Source of the DNA: Actinomucor elegans | Lineage: Eukaryota > Mucoromycota > Mucoromycetes > Mucorales > Mucoraceae | Direction of reading: 5' to 3' | Length of the DNA stretch: 64,000 nt | Assembly: GCA_026027325.1 (NCBI GenBank) | Contig: JAMSLZ010000022.1 | Span: 124,001 to 188,000, forward strand | Shown here: in pieces, positions 10,282 through 24,577 of the stretch | Layout: every line of letters begins with the position of its first letter | How positions within the stretch are numbered: position 1 is the first letter of the stretch | Position numbers and translations under genes: made by a program | The notes under the pieces: generated by a model | What the model saw: only the letters and a program-made list of their open reading frames with translations | The model's database searches: none | What the model was told of the DNA's origin: nothing

Positions 10282-11715
10282 TTTCAAAAGTAATGTTTAG
10301 ATCTGAAGGGAAAAGAAGAGGGAGGTTTCATACAGAAAAGCGCTTGACCGGCTATATTACAAAAATTTCTATATTTGGAACTGAGCGCTCTGAGATCGAT
10401 TAGGTGTGTGGCAAAGAGGTTTGCCTTTCAGCTATATCTACCCTGATCATTTTTAGCTATAATTACTCTATGCAACTTCTAGACTGCTAGTGTCCTTATT
10501 GATTAAAAAATGTGATCATATTGCTTTAGCTTTGATTGGAAAATTAGTCTCGGCTAGCTAGACGTCGTGCAAGGTAGATCGCATCTAGTTTCTTTGATAT
10601 TAATCCTCCTGAAACTTTACATTCATGAACTAGTCGGTGAATATACTACTACTATACAATACCAGTATCGTTCATATACTAACCTAAATGGACTCCTCCT
10701 TGTTTCATTAATGGAACATTGGTTCGCGTTGAGAAACAGCATAGTGGAAAGTAATTGGATTAGGTATTTTATTGGCAGTCGGATGTCCAACATTCAGATC
10801 ATGATACCCCCGACGAAGATCCTTGTAATCAAACAATTGCGTCTGAAAAATAAGATAACGCTTTAGTTTTCGGGGAAAATAGAGAGTGTAAGATGCTCTA
10901 TTTGATTCATTAACTATTATAACAGTATGTAAACCTGAAAAGAGAGCTGAGCAGCTCTGATGCTACTGTTTTTACCGTCTAGAGTCCCCGTTTTTATATT
11001 GCTATCTTGTAATTGTTACATCATTTGTAAGAGCATTTAAAGCTATATAATGTTTATTAAGGTCATAAAGAGCAGTTATATTTTCTGATCTTAAAATTAA
11101 ACCTATTTTTTTTTTGGCTATAAATTTCGCTGTAGCTAGCTTAAAAATTCTGTAGAAAAATGACAGAGTCACTACATCACGTAAGATCTATCAACCGAAC
11201 ACAGTCAAATGGCACATTTTTTTAAAACATTATACTCAAAATGAGTCACTACACATGTTAAAGCTTCAATCCAGTTCAAATGCTGTGATTTTTTTTTTGT
11301 TTTTTTTTTTTTTTGTTTTACCACATTGGTCAATTTACATTTACATGTACTATTACTCGTTTAAAAAGAGAAGGAGGGTTTATATAACCTGATTATAAAG
11401 CCTTGGATTTGGTGGTGGTAAGTTTGGTTGAGAGCAGTGATATTCTAGGACTAGATATTATTGAATTCAACACACCAGCAAATCAAATACAACTTATAAA
11501 GATTCAGCTGATTGTTTGAGGTACAGCCTCTGTCGGCCTTTTTTACTGTGGCTTTGTTGAACCTTTGAAAACCTTTGAAACGAAAACATGGGCTTAAGCT
11601 CTGATTTATATCGTTATGTGGATATGATATGATATGATATATATTTATTTGATATTATTGTTATTATTGTTGCGTATATTCTTTCATCAGTTGGATGAAT
11701 ATATACAATACTTTT
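10282..11715. other. Intergenic region
   Basis: Holds the upstream flank of the acidic gene, a possible decayed integrase fragment on the minus strand (about 10708-10896), T-rich tracts near 11290-11317 and a short GATAT reiteration near 11625-11645. No intact gene is supported. Confidence 0.5.
10708..10896 (-). pseudogene. Possible relic of a retroelement integrase zinc-binding domain
   Basis: The minus-strand frame reads FPRKLKRYLIFQT and then YHDLNVGHPTANKI before a stop. A basic strand followed by H-D-x-x-x-G-H-P and a K-x-I helix resembles the N-terminal H2C2 domain of gypsy-type integrases. The two cysteines that should follow are not visible, and no flanking pol sequence is recognisable. 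Weak call; chance similarity is possible. Confidence 0.22.
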
Positions 11716-12730
<1,015 letters not shown>

Positions 12731-13614
12731 ATTATATAAATAAGTTCAAGTTAGTAAAAGAAAAAGGGAAAAAAACGAGAGAGAATCAGAAGATGTTTAA
12801 TAAATAGTGTTTCTTTGTTGATGCAAAAAGAAAGTCTTGGTGTAACTTGAACGGCTGTAATGTATGTGTACCTTAAAGAGCCAAAGTTAAACTTGGAAAT
12901 GAGACGATATTAGTTCGATATTTAGGCAATAGGAGATGCAGTTTAGAGACAAAAAGAAAGATTACTAAAAACTGATTTTGTAGGTTAAGCATAAAAACAC
13001 TGTCGCGTTTGCTGTATAAAACCTTGCTTCGTCCTCTTGCAGGGTTTACTATTGCCAGCTTTATAGAAAACAATATTCTCTAATTAAATACTGTCTCTAC
13101 CACCAGCAGTAGAGGAATGTTTACACGCTGAAAGTGATTTCTCGTCATAATAAACCACATTACTTTCATTGTAAAAGATCTGTTGTTTCGTGATATCAAA
13201 TCATGATACATCATCTTTACTGGCTAATTTATTGATATATACAATTGTAAGCCCAAAAAAAAAACTTTACAACCTGAGTTATATCTCATCTGGTCTACAT
13301 CAGCCCAAATGGCTATTCTTTTGGGCTGGCTTTACATAATAAAGCGCTGCGCGCTACACTTATACTATCTGTATACTCTGTTAAAGGATTTTATTTTTAA
13401 AACTCGCTACAAGTCTAATAGCAGAGTTACTTTCTTCATGTTATTATGTTTTTTTTTTACGGAGTATCGACCTTGCTATCTAAAAATATCGTTACTATGC
13501 TTATGACAAATAAGAACTTTGCCGTTGGATCTTTAGATATGTGGGGTAGTAGTATATATATAGTCAATCATCAGTATCATTGAATTTTTGAAAAACGAAG
13601 GTTCTAGTGAAAGA

Positions 13615-14010
13615 GATGGTTTCTTTTGAGCATCTATACTACTTGTCAGATGCGACATTGTGCCACAATCAACTAAGAAAGATCTAGATATAGATTAAAT
13701 ACGATATATATGTCATTCACAGGCTAGTTACAAGTGAATTTAGTGTAATAATTGTAATACAGTTAGTTAGTGGTTGTAACAAACTAAATAACCCCTTCTG
13801 AATATGTATCAGTTATTAGATGCGATATTAAACTATCAGTTGAAGATTCATTTACCATTAGATCTAGAGTACATGGAATGCATCTAATTTACAGTATATA
13901 TTTAAAATGCAGTATGTGAATTGTATTTTTACTAAATGATGATTCCGATAGATGTAATGCTTTATGAGCGCTTGATAATCATTAGGTCCAACATTAATCT
14001 AAAATCAAAA
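13615..14010 (+). repeat. Dispersed repeat, three tandem units
   Basis: The landmark AGATGCGACATT at 13648, AGATGCGATATT at 13818 and AGGTCCAACATT at 13984 are spaced 170 and 166 nt. Each is followed by a degenerate AAACYRAGATC block. Confidence 0.6.
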
Positions 14011-14611
14011 TTGTAAGCATATTTTTTTATCGACCTTGAAAATAGCTTTTCATAATTTATAGTTTATAATTGACATAGGTAACTACTTTTATGGATTTAC
14101 TATCGTGTCTTTGTTACGATCTATCATATATAAAGTACGCTAGTTATAATTTTGTTCATAAACAATCCAAAAAAGTGCCTTCTTTCATCCGTAGTAACTC
14201 TATTAGTTGACAGAAGTATCGATTGATTACTATATTATTCGATGTACTTTTTCATTCGCACGCTTTTTTTTAAAAGAAATGTTGCTATCACTTATTAAAA
14301 ACGACATCAAAGCTCATACCGAATTTTGCTTCCCTACTTCAAGCAGATGCGATAGAACATCGCCAACCAATAGGAGTTGGCAAAACATCATAATTGTCCT
14401 ATGCAGTCAATCGTAACTCAAGCCATACCTGAACGTCAGTAAACCATAGCTAACCGTAGCCGCCAAGCGGTCGAACGTTAATTAAACGCTTTCCACCAAT
14501 ATAACTATTGCATTAATGGAGTATTACCATGTCATCTCTTTACACTGTAGCCGTCAAGTTTTCTTATGATACATGCCCCACCCTATAATTAGTGTTATGA
14601 TTTCGGACGTT

Positions 14612-14632
14612 TCTCTCTCTCTCTCTCTCTCT
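14612..14632. repeat. (TC)n microsatellite
   Basis: Ten TC dinucleotides in intergenic DNA. Confidence 0.9.
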
Positions 14633-15600
14633 TTACTAGTGCTTGAAGAATAAGCAGTGTGTTTAATACAACTCATTATCCTTCTCCTAAAATTCCAGTA
14701 AAACTATGTTTATTGCATCCCAAAGCTTGTTTTAGTCGTATAAAATAGTTTGTTAGATAAAAAGCTTCAAGTTGAGAGGAGTTTTTGTCTTTATAATGAA
14801 ACAATTTTAACCAATTTATAATCTCCATACTTCCCAATAAACAGTTAAAAACTGTCTCATTTGCAAGCTTAAATAGTATATTTGGATGTCACTGCAGCAA
14901 ACTTGATCAGATGACTAGGACTGTCTTGATGGATCGCGGGTATGGATCTCGGTGTAGGACACTACTGGAATTGCAATCGGATCTAGAAGATCATTATTTA
15001 ATGTAGTATAGGCTTTTGAAACCAATTTACAAATCATAAAACTCTTCAGTAATAAAGAGAAGTGCATTCTATTCACTTATGCGCGTGTATAGTTTGACAC
15101 GCATGTCATGTCTGTTTGAACCAGTCGTATCACTAGTGGACTTTTTGAATGCGCACAAAAGTTCTCATTATATACATTTGATACTCTACATCAATAAACA
15201 ATGATCAACGCTCTACGTCCGAATGAATGCAATACAAATAATTTTGCATTTATGATGATAATCCTTTGGAGTATTTTATTTCTACATGTAGATATAGGCG
15301 GTCTAATCACCCTAACACTATCTATCTACTGTTAACTTGTTGTAGAGGAGCTTTTAGACTGACTGAGCTTAAGGCAAACCAAAGTGGTCCACAAAGATTA
15401 TAGTTCCACTACTGTTATATCTTCCTTAAGACATCTGATAACACAGTGACCACAACGCCAACAAGACTTTAATCATGTACACATTTGCATTCATTGGTTG
15501 AATATTTCATTCTCCATAATGTGCTTGATTGGTTTAGACGCTAAATATCGAATAAGAAGCAATATGGTATAACTATACTTGACAACCATCTGTTTAGGAT

Positions 15601-15834
15601 ATGACCAAGAACGTTCAACGTATGCACAATGAATATAGTAGACCTAGTACAGATCAAACTATTGAAACAATGTCCAAACAGAAAGCAAATAATTGTAATT
15701 TTGAAAAATGGAATACTTCTGCTATATCATACAGTGATGGTAGTGATATTAGTAAGGACGATGAAGGGAAAAACGGAAAGGATATTGACGGAGAGAATGT
15801 GGGTGAAGGTGAAAATAATTTAAAAAAAAAATGA
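15601..15834 (+). CDS. Doubtful small hypothetical ORF, 77 aa
   Basis: ATG-initiated frame, hydrophilic, with a Gly/Asp/Glu-rich second half (NGKDIDGENVGEGENN) and a KKK end from an A-tract. Not recognised; no splice partner seen. It could be chance in a long AT-rich gap. Confidence 0.15.
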   Translation: MTKNVQRMHNEYSRPSTDQTIETMSKQKANNCNFEKWNTSAISYSDGSDISKDDEGKNGKDIDGENVGEGENNLKKK

Positions 15835-16754
15835 TAAAGAGAATAGCGAATGGACCAGTAGACCATTTCAATAGATATATGAAAAAAGAGTAAATTATGG
15901 CATTTCCCGCTTCTCTAAAAATAAATGGTAAATGTTAATCTGTTGCTATTTTGCATTTTACTAAAACTACATCTTAATTGATATTACATGCTTTAGCGCT
16001 CATATTATTAGTCTATTTATCAAGACAAGCTCAGCTTTTTACGTAGACAATATATACATATTCAGAAGAGACCATAAAGTCACAAATACAGATATAGATA
16101 GCCCCAGATTGTTAAGCGCAACTCTTTTGATACCAGAGTTGATCTAAGAACGATAATACCAGAAGCCTGCGATGTTGTTCCTACTAGTCTCCTCAAAGCT
16201 TCTGTTTAACTTTCGTTAAATCCCTTTGAAAAATATCGGTATATAACATGCCTTATTTACCAAATGTTCAAAGTTATAATTGCTCTTGAAAATTGCCACT
16301 AACTGAAATTTCCAAATCCTCTCAAGAAACCATTCATTAGGATTTTATTATTTGAAAATTCGCCAATTGGCGTTGCGATCACTATACCTTGCGCCATTAA
16401 TATAAAAAAAAAATACATTATGCGCCTGCTGAAGAACCAAATCCACACAACTATTTCAAAATTTGACTCTTCTATGCCTGTAATATCTTATTATAAAAGT
16501 TATAGTTCCTAGGGCTATTTGGATTGTCAGGTTACAATAAATTTAGTTACTATGCTGATCTAAATCGTCTGTTTTGATAAATATCGTAGCTTGAAAAAAG
16601 CGTAACTCGTCTCAAACGCCAACCAAATACTAAGGCCTTCTGATCCCTTCATAATCCTCTAGTTAGGTATTTTTTTTTTGGATTGGGTAGTAACAAGCAC
16701 AAAAAACAATCTCCAGCATGAAAGTGAGACAAGTTCAATTATCTATTATTAATT

Positions 16755-17000
16755 GTTCCAATAGATGCAGTAAATCATTCTGAACATGGAACGCCAATCA
16801 GATGTGATATTTGACTGGGATCGATCGAAAGATCTATTGATCAGTAGATCTGCTAATGTACTTGAAAAGCATGAAATTTACTACGAGTACTGATGGTATT
16901 TTAATTAAATTGATGTTCTATTTAATACAATAGCTCATTCTGAACGTGTAATACTACTCAGATGCAACACTAGACCCAGATCAGCGGGGAGAGATCTATA
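16755..17000 (+). repeat. Dispersed repeat, two tandem units
   Basis: ATCATTCTGAACATGG then AGATGTGATATT at 16800; CTCATTCTGAACGTG then AGATGCAACACT at 16960. Landmark spacing is 160 nt. Both units continue into GATCG/GATCAG plus AGATCTAT. These are among the best preserved copies. Confidence 0.7.
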
Positions 17001-17467
17001 GATGAAAATGAGAAAATCTCTGAAAATATTAAAATCAATTGCGAAATCGACAAATGGAACTATACAATTAGAGTAGAAGAATAATAATGATATTAATTGA
17101 GAAACTGGCTACTTTGAATTATGGGATAGAAGGAGGAGTGTTTAACGGCTCTCCTTTGAGGTGCTTGTGGACTAAAATGTGTACTTTTCACGCCGCAGCG
17201 CCGGCGGATATTCAATAGTTTCCAAGCCACTACTAATGACGCAACGCTATGCCGTATCTGCGAGTTCAAACCGAGCCAACACACTAAACTCGGTGCTCTT
17301 TTTTCATTCAATTCAATCTTTGACTTGTAACTCATTTACTTTAAAGTTTTTAAACTAATTGGTACAAACACGATTTTGACGTTAAAGAACAAACACAATA
17401 CTAACTTGTTATTAATTAGAGCTTGCAATATACATCAAGGCTTTCATTTTATTTTTAAAATATAAAA

Positions 17468-20400
17468 ATGGCTGAAAACTTTGCCAAAGCAAACCAATAT
17501 CAATACGCCGCGACTTCCAGTTTAGTCATCCAAGGCAATCGTAAAGGTGCTTCACGCCGAGATCAAGAGCCTACTGGTGAGCCCGATTCGTTATGGGGAA
17601 AGATTGATCCCAAAGATTTCGGTTCACGCGCCGAACGCGAAGCACCCAAAGATATCGAACAAAAGAAAAAGAAGGCCGCAGCGAAACGATCTGAAGATTC
17701 CAACGAAAAAAGACGCAAAAAGAAAGAAGAACATGCGATCAGCAAAGCATACGGCTACTCTTCTGTTCTTTCAGCCACTGAAGATTGGGAAGGTCTCAAC
17801 TACAGACCTCGTACTAAAGAAACACGCGAAGCATATGAGCATATTTTGTCATTTGTCTATGAACATTTGGGCGACCAAGCGCGTGATGTTATTCGAAGCG
17901 CAGCAGACGATGTATTAGAAACTCTCAAGACAGATACTTTAAAAGACTTTGACAAGAAGAAAGAGATTGAATCTGTTATTGGCAATATTGAATCAGAACA
18001 TTTCGCTCAGCTTGTCAACTTATCCAAGAAGATCACCGATTATTCAGCTGATGGTGAAGCAATGGATATTGACGAAAATGGCGACAAAGTAGGTGAAATT
18101 GATGATGAACTCGGTGTTGCAGTTGTCTTTGATGATGACGAGGATGAAGAAGATGATGACGACCAATTTGAAATGAAAGACGATGAAGAGGAAGTAGACG
18201 AAGATGCTGCTATGGGTGCTCCTACTGCTGAAGGCGATGAAGAAGCCGAATCTTCAGATGAAGAGGACGGCTTCAAAACTGTTCTTCCTGGACAAGAAAA
18301 GAAGAGCAAGGGCAATAATAAAAAGACTGCTTCCTTAGCTACTGAAGATGATGATTCCATCTTCCCTCATGATATTGATGCTTTCTGGCTTCAACGTCAA
18401 ATTGCTGCTCATTATCCTGATGCTCACACTGCTCAAGAAAAGACTGTCCAAGCATTCGACATTTTAGGCTCTGAATCAATTGATATTCGCGACTGTGAAA
18501 ATGAATTGATGGGTCTATTTGATTATGACAAATTTGACCTTGTGCGTGTATTAACCAAGAATCGTGATTTGATTTATTGGTGTACTCGACTTGCTCGTGT
18601 AGATGGTAATGATAGAATTGAAGTCGAAAAAGAGATACAAAACAAAAACTTGGGTTGGATTTTGCGTAGCTTGAGTGGCGATCGTAAGCGTCGCGGCGAA
18701 GCTCTTGAAAGAAAGGGTGTAGTTGATACTGCTATGGAGATTGATCAAGAGGCTTCCACTGGCCGTAGTCGTGGTCAATTACCTACTACTGTCACCATTA
18801 CTCCAGGCACAACCGTCGCTCCTCGTCAAATGCTTGATTTAGAGTCACTCGCCTTTGAGCAAGGCTCTCATCTCATGTCTAACAAGAAAGTTAAACTTCC
18901 TGATGGTTCATTTAAACGTTCCAAGAAGGGCTATGAAGAAATCCATGTCCCTGCTCCAAAAGCTGAACAATTTGCTACTGGTGAAAAGCTCATTCCTATC
19001 AAGTCTTTGCCTGATTGGGCTCAGGATGCTTTCATTGGTCCTGAAACCCTTAATCGTGTGCAAAGTAGACTTTATGCTACTGCGTTTAATACTGATGAGA
19101 ATGTGCTTTTGTGTGCCCCTACTGGTGCCGGTAAGACTAATGTTGCCATGCTTACCATCTTGCATGAAGTGGGCAAGAACCGCGACCCTGAGACTGGTTT
19201 AATTGATCTCGATGCTTTCAAGATTGTCTATATTGCTCCTATGAAGGCTTTGGTTGCTGAAATGGTTGGTAATTTCAGTGAACGTCTCAAGCCATTTGGT
19301 ATTAGTGTTGCCGAATTGACTGGTGATCGACAATTGACCAAGCAGCAGATTGCTGAAACACAGATTATCGTAACTACACCTGAAAAATGGGATGTCATTA
19401 CCCGTAAAGCTACTGATCGTAGTTATACTGCCTTGGTGCGTTTGATCATTATTGATGAAATTCACTTGTTGCATGATGATCGTGGCCCAGTGCTGGAAAG
19501 TATCATTTCTCGTACTATTCGTAATATGGAGCAAACCCAAGAACTTGTTCGTCTTGTGGGCCTGTCTGCTACTTTGCCCAATTATGCTGATGTTGCTGCT
19601 TTCTTGCGTGTCAACAGCAAGACTGGCTTGTTCCACTTTGATAGTTCTTTCCGTCCTTGTCCTTTGAAGCAGCAATTTATTGGTGTTACCGAAAAAAAGG
19701 CTATCAAACGTTTCCAAACAATGAACGAAGTGTGTTATGAGAAGGTCATTGAGCAAATTGATCAAAGAGAAGAAAACCAAGTATTGGTATTTACTCATTC
19801 ACGTAAGGAAACTGCCAAGACTGCCAAAACTCTCCGCGATATGGCTTTGGACAAGGATACCATTACGCGTTTCTTGAAGCATGATTCTGCTAGTCGTGAA
19901 ATTCTACAGACAGAAGCTGCCTCTGTTCAAGATGCCAACCTTCAAGATTTACTGCCTTATGGTTTCGCTATCCATCATGCTGGTATGACTCGTGCTGATC
20001 GTACTCTTGTTGAAGAATTGTTTGCTGATGGTCATATCAAGGTGCTTTGTTCTACTGCTACACTTGCTTGGGGTGTCAATTTACCTGCTCACGCTGTTAT
20101 TATCAAGGGCACCCAGATCTATTCTCCCGAGAAAGGTCGCTGGGTTGAACTTTCCCCTCAAGACGTATTACAAATGCTGGGTCGTGCTGGTCGTCCTCAG
20201 TATGATACCTATGGTGAAGGTATTATCATCACTGCACATTCTGAATTACAATACTACTTGTCTCTGATCAACACACAGCTTCCTATCGAATCTCAGTTTG
20301 TCTCTCGCCTTGCTGATAATTTGAATGCTGAAATTGTTTTGGGTACTATCAGAAACCGTGATGAAGCTGTGCAATGGTTAGGCTACACTTATCTGTATGT

Positions 20401-23400
20401 TCGTATGCTTCGTAATCCTTCTCTGTATAGTGTCTCTCAAGATGATCTTGAAGATGATCCTCACCTCGAACAAAAGCGTGTTGATTTAATTCACTCTGCC
20501 GCTACTATCTTGGACAAGTGCAACCTCATTAAATACGACAAGAAGTCCGGTCGTTTCCAAGTGACCGAATTGGGTCGTATTGCTTCTCATTACTATGTCA
20601 CCCATCACTCTATGTCCACTTATAACCAACACTTGCGTCCTATGATGAGCGAAATCGAATTATTCCGTGTTTTTGCATTATCTGATGAGTTCAAGTATAT
20701 CCCTGTCCGTGAAGAAGAAAAGATGGAGTTGCAAAAGCTGTTGGAACGTGTGCCGGTGCCTGTCAAAGAGAGTCTTGAAGAACCTACAGCCAAGATTAAC
20801 GTGTTGTTGCAGGCATATATTTCTCAATTGAAATTGGACGGTTTTGCCCTAGTTGCAGATATGGTCTATGTTACTCAAAGTGCAGGTCGTATTATTCGCG
20901 CCATGTTTGAAATCTGTTTGAAGCGTGGCTGGGCTCAATTGACCAAGAAGGCTCTTACTTTGTGTAAGATGGTTGAAAAGCGTATGTGGCTACCTATGTC
21001 TCCTTTGCGTCAGTTCAAGGCGATGCCTCAAGATATTGTGCGTCGCTTAGAACGCAAGGAATTCCCTTGGGAGCGTTACTTTGATTTGAGCCCTCAAGAG
21101 CTCGGTGAATTGATCGGTCAACCCAAGGCAGGCCGCTCTTTGCACAAGTTTGTACATCAATTCCCCAAGTTGGACATTCAAGCTCATGTTCAGCCTGTTA
21201 CTCGCTCTTTGCTCAAGGTTGAACTTACCATCACACCTGATTTCCAATGGGATGACAAGGTCCATGGTCTTGCTGAAGCTTTCTGGATCTTGGTCGAAGA
21301 TGTTGATGGGGAACATATTTTGCATCATGATTATTTTGTTTTGAAGCAAAGATATGCTGAAGAAGAACACTTGGTGTCCTTTACAGTTCCTCTTTTCGAG
21401 CCTTTGCCTCCCAACTATTATATCACAGTCGTGTCTGATCGTTGGATGCATTGTGAGACCAAGTTGCCTGTTTCTTTCAAGCACTTGATTCTTCCTGAAA
21501 AGTATCCTCCTCACACTGAACTTCATGATCTTCAACCCTTGCCTGTCTCTGCTTTGCGCAATGCTGAATATGAAAAGGTTTATTCTTGGATCAATCATTT
21601 CAACCCTGTTCAAACTCAAGTCTTCAATGCCCTTTATACTACCAATGATAATACGCTTATTGGTGCTCCTACTGGTTCTGGAAAGACTATTTGCGCTGAA
21701 TTTGCCCTCATGCACTTGTGGAATGAAAAGAGTGATTCACGTGCTGTCTATGTCGCACCTTTCCAAGAATTGGTAGATCAACGTGTTGCTGACTGGAAGG
21801 AAAAGTTTGGCAAGATTGGTGGTGGTAAGGAAATTGTTGCTTTGACTGGTGAAACAAGTGCAGATTTGAAGCTTCTTGAACGTGGCAATGTCATCTGTTG
21901 TACTCCTACTCAATGGGATGTTATCTCTCGTCGTTGGAAACAAAGAAAGAATGTTCAGAATGTCGATCTCTTTATTGCTGATGAAGTCCATATGATTGGC
22001 GGTGATATGGGTCCCACTTATGAAGTCGCAATTTTCAGAATGAGATTCATTGCCTCTCAAACCAAGAAACCTATCCGTATTGTTGCTTTGGGTACTTCTC
22101 TTGCCAATGCTCGTGATATGGGTGAATGGATTGATGCTACACCACACTCTATTTTCAACTTCCATCCTTCTGTGCGTCCTGTACCTTTGGAAATCCACAT
22201 TCAAAGCTACAACGTTCCTCACTTTGCTTCTCTAATGATGGCTATGGCTAAGCCTACTTATCTTGCTATTACTACACATGCTGATAACAAACCTTCTATT
22301 GTCTTTGTGCCTTCAAGGAAGCAATGTAAGTTGACTGCTGTTGATCTTATCACTTACTGTGTTGCCGATGACAAGCCTGAACAGTTTTTGCGCTGCAAGT
22401 TGGAAGAGATTCAATCAATTCTCGAACGTGTTCAAGATCAATCTTTGGTGGAGACGCTTCAACATGGTATTGGTTTCTATCACGAGGCTCTTTCCAAGCA
22501 AGATAAGAAGATTGTCGAGCAATTGTACGAAACTGGTGCCATTCAAGTGGTGATAGCTTCTCGCGATACCTGCTGGGGTCTTCCTCTCCATTCTCATATG
22601 GTTGTTGTAATGGGTACCCAATATTTTGAAGGTAAAGAACATCGCTATGCTGATTATCCTATTACCGACGTGTTGCAAATGATGGGCCGCGCTTGTCGTC
22701 CTCTTGAAGATGAAACCGGTAAATGCGTGCTCATGTGTCAAGCTAACAAGAAAGAATTTTACAAAAAGTTCTTGTACGAAGCCTTGCCTGTGGAGTCTCA
22801 TTTGGATCAATTCTTGCACGATCACTTTAATGCTGAAATTGTTACCAAGACTATTGAAAACAAGCAAGAAGCAGTCGATTACCTTACTTGGACTTTCTTG
22901 TATCGTCGTATGGCCAACAATCCCAACTATTATGCTTTGCAAGGTACTTCACCTCGTCACTTGTCAGATCACCTTTCTGAGCTTGTTGAAAATACTCTTA
23001 ATGATTTGGAAGAAACCAAGTGTATTACCATTGAAGACGAAATGGATGTCAGCCCTCTCAATTTGGGTATGATTGCTGCTTACTACAACATCAACTACAC
23101 TACAGTCGATATGTTTAGCGTCAGTCTCAAGAATACTACCAAATTACGAGGTCTTTTGGAAATCGTTTCTTCAGCTGCTGAATTTGACAGTATTCCTATC
23201 CGTCATCATGAAGAAGCTATCCTCAAGCGTATCTATGATCGTGTTCCTGTCAAGTTGGCTACACCCAAGTTCAATACACCACGTATCAAGACCAACATTT
23301 TACTGCAAGCACACTTTTCTCGTGTTCAGTTGCCTCCTGATCTTCAATCTGATCAAAGCATGATTGTCGAAAAGGTAATTCCTCTATTGCAAGCCTGTGT

Positions 23401-24073
23401 CGATGTGATTTCTTCCAACGGTTGGTTATCACCTGCTTTGGCCGCTATGGAGCTATCACAAATGTCTGTGCAAGCCATGTGGGATCGTGATTCGCCATTG
23501 AAACAAATTCCTTACTTTAACAACGACATCATCAAACGTTGTGAAGCCCAAGAGGTTGAATCTGTGTTTGATATCATGGAGTTGGAGGATGATGTGCGTA
23601 ACGATTGCCTTCGTTTGGATCAACGCAAGATGCGTGAAGTGGCCCGTTTCGTCAATAGATACCCTAATGTCGAAGTTGGTTTCGACGTCGCTGATAAAGA
23701 GTCTGTGTCTGCCGGTAATATCGTAAACGTCAGAGTCTTGTTGGAGCGTGAAATGGATGAAGAAGATGAAGAACAAGATATTGGTCCTGTGATCGCACCC
23801 TTCTTCCCCAAGAAGAAGGATGAAGGTTGGTGGATCGTAATTGGTGATCAAGAAACAAAGACTTTGTTGGCGCTTAAGAGAGTGACGTTACAGCGTAAAT
23901 TGAACGTCAAGTTGGACTTTGTCGCTCCCAAGGCTGGTCATCATACATTGAAGGTGTATTTGATGTCTGATAGTTATAATGGCTGTGATCAGGAATTAGA
24001 TATGGAGTTGGACGTTGCAGAAGGTGAAAGCAGTGATGAGGAAGGCGAGTCTATGGATGAAGATGAAGAGTAA
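17468..24073 (+). CDS. brr2: Pre-mRNA-splicing helicase Brr2 (U5 snRNP 200 kDa)
   Basis: Ski2-like RNA helicase of the U5 snRNP that unwinds U4/U6 during spliceosome activation. One uninterrupted frame of 2201 residues, close to the usual length (about 2150). N-terminal region with acidic stretches (about 220-270) and the PWI-like segment around 340-380. Cassette 1: P-loop APTGAGKT near 551, DEIH near 663, SAT, and QMLGRAGRP. Sec63 unit follows at about 1010-1320. Cassette 2: APTGSGKT near 1401, DEVH near 1505, LGTS in place of SAT and QMMGRACRP in place of QxxGRxGRP, the degenerate motifs expected for the regulatory C-terminal cassette; second Sec63 unit to about 2170, and an acidic end. Start: first ATG, followed by [12 protein letters not shown], which matches the conserved Brr2 N-terminus. 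Odd: no intron in 6.6 kb, in a neighbourhood where genes of 600 nt have seven. Confidence 0.98.
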   Translation: MAENFAKANQYQYAATSSLVIQGNRKGASRRDQEPTGEPDSLWGKIDPKDFGSRAEREAPKDIEQKKKKAAAKRSEDSNEKRRKKKEEHAISKAYGYSSVLSATEDWEGLNYRPRTKETREAYEHILSFVYEHLGDQARDVIRSAADDVLETLKTDTLKDFDKKKEIESVIGNIESEHFAQLVNLSKKITDYSADGEAMDIDENGDKVGEIDDELGVAVVFDDDEDEEDDDDQFEMKDDEEEVDEDAAMGAPTAEGDEEAESSDEEDGFKTVLPGQEKKSKGNNKKTASLATEDDDSIFPHDIDAFWLQRQIAAHYPDAHTAQEKTVQAFDILGSESIDIRDCENELMGLFDYDKFDLVRVLTKNRDLIYWCTRLARVDGNDRIEVEKEIQNKNLGWILRSLSGDRKRRGEALERKGVVDTAMEIDQEASTGRSRGQLPTTVTITPGTTVAPRQMLDLESLAFEQGSHLMSNKKVKLPDGSFKRSKKGYEEIHVPAPKAEQFATGEKLIPIKSLPDWAQDAFIGPETLNRVQSRLYATAFNTDENVLLCAPTGAGKTNVAMLTILHEVGKNRDPETGLIDLDAFKIVYIAPMKALVAEMVGNFSERLKPFGISVAELTGDRQLTKQQIAETQIIVTTPEKWDVITRKATDRSYTALVRLIIIDEIHLLHDDRGPVLESIISRTIRNMEQTQELVRLVGLSATLPNYADVAAFLRVNSKTGLFHFDSSFRPCPLKQQFIGVTEKKAIKRFQTMNEVCYEKVIEQIDQREENQVLVFTHSRKETAKTAKTLRDMALDKDTITRFLKHDSASREILQTEAASVQDANLQDLLPYGFAIHHAGMTRADRTLVEELFADGHIKVLCSTATLAWGVNLPAHAVIIKGTQIYSPEKGRWVELSPQDVLQMLGRAGRPQYDTYGEGIIITAHSELQYYLSLINTQLPIESQFVSRLADNLNAEIVLGTIRNRDEAVQWLGYTYLYVRMLRNPSLYSVSQDDLEDDPHLEQKRVDLIHSAATILDKCNLIKYDKKSGRFQVTELGRIASHYYVTHHSMSTYNQHLRPMMSEIELFRVFALSDEFKYIPVREEEKMELQKLLERVPVPVKESLEEPTAKINVLLQAYISQLKLDGFALVADMVYVTQSAGRIIRAMFEICLKRGWAQLTKKALTLCKMVEKRMWLPMSPLRQFKAMPQDIVRRLERKEFPWERYFDLSPQELGELIGQPKAGRSLHKFVHQFPKLDIQAHVQPVTRSLLKVELTITPDFQWDDKVHGLAEAFWILVEDVDGEHILHHDYFVLKQRYAEEEHLVSFTVPLFEPLPPNYYITVVSDRWMHCETKLPVSFKHLILPEKYPPHTELHDLQPLPVSALRNAEYEKVYSWINHFNPVQTQVFNALYTTNDNTLIGAPTGSGKTICAEFALMHLWNEKSDSRAVYVAPFQELVDQRVADWKEKFGKIGGGKEIVALTGETSADLKLLERGNVICCTPTQWDVISRRWKQRKNVQNVDLFIADEVHMIGGDMGPTYEVAIFRMRFIASQTKKPIRIVALGTSLANARDMGEWIDATPHSIFNFHPSVRPVPLEIHIQSYNVPHFASLMMAMAKPTYLAITTHADNKPSIVFVPSRKQCKLTAVDLITYCVADDKPEQFLRCKLEEIQSILERVQDQSLVETLQHGIGFYHEALSKQDKKIVEQLYETGAIQVVIASRDTCWGLPLHSHMVVVMGTQYFEGKEHRYADYPITDVLQMMGRACRPLEDETGKCVLMCQANKKEFYKKFLYEALPVESHLDQFLHDHFNAEIVTKTIENKQEAVDYLTWTFLYRRMANNPNYYALQGTSPRHLSDHLSELVENTLNDLEETKCITIEDEMDVSPLNLGMIAAYYNINYTTVDMFSVSLKNTTKLRGLLEIVSSAAEFDSIPIRHHEEAILKRIYDRVPVKLATPKFNTPRIKTNILLQAHFSRVQLPPDLQSDQSMIVEKVIPLLQACVDVISSNGWLSPALAAMELSQMSVQAMWDRDSPLKQIPYFNNDIIKRCEAQEVESVFDIMELEDDVRNDCLRLDQRKMREVARFVNRYPNVEVGFDVADKESVSAGNIVNVRVLLEREMDEEDEEQDIGPVIAPFFPKKKDEGWWIVIGDQETKTLLALKRVTLQRKLNVKLDFVAPKAGHHTLKVYLMSDSYNGCDQELDMELDVAEGESSDEEGESMDEDEE

Positions 24074-24372
24074 TTATTTTATTGTACCATTTTTTCAAGT
24101 TTCTCATTCTCTGTCATATAAATGCTTTCTTCTCTTTCACTCGTATAACTTCATTCTTTTCTATCACAACTTTTTTGTTTTCTTTATAATAGTAAACAGT
24201 AAATAAAAAAGTAATATTTGTATAATTTCTTAAGCTGAAGCCCATCTATTTCCACCGTAAACTCAGTAACTTGCCTTGCACTTAGGTTCATTATTCAAAA
24301 GCGGTATTAAACTAGCAATCAGGAGATTTATAAATTGTTAGGATCTTTATATGAAATGCATGCATTTTGCAG

Positions 24373-24577
24373 TCAATCAGTAAAATATGATATATACATT
24401 CATAGTAATTTAGACAAATGATGGCAAACATTGATTCAATAGTTCATTTGCACATGTACTTGTTAATAGATGTAGCATGAACCTGGAATCGGCTGACGAT
24501 TGTAGATACTTTAAAATGAACCGATTTCAGAAAAGTCCCTAGTGTCGATTTTGGATACTTTTTGTGAAGCGTAAATA
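24373..24577 (+). repeat. Dispersed repeat, single unit with 3' extension
   Basis: GTTCATTTGCACATGTACT, then AGATGTAGCATG at 24468, GGAATCGGCTGA, then CCGATTTCAGAAAAGTCCCT and a stretch ending TTTTTGTGAAGCGTAAA. It shows the 5' leader, core and 3' extension in one copy. Confidence 0.6.

Larger units (their letters stand above)
12731..17467. other. Long intergenic region (4.7 kb)
   Basis: No recognisable gene between ypt6 and brr2. It contains a three-unit repeat array (about 13615-14010), a two-unit array (about 16755-17000), a (TC)n tract (14612-14632) and a small hairpin (GCGTGT / ACACGC at 15083-15102). One ATG-initiated 77-codon frame at 15601-15834 is listed separately at low confidence. 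The final 150 bases are the brr2 promoter. Confidence 0.55.

Noticed and set aside
19199..22942. Long minus-strand frames opposite brr2 (for example 19199-19798, 21047-21715, 22415-22942)
   Set aside because: Antisense shadows of a biased coding sequence; no family motifs and no plausible starts.
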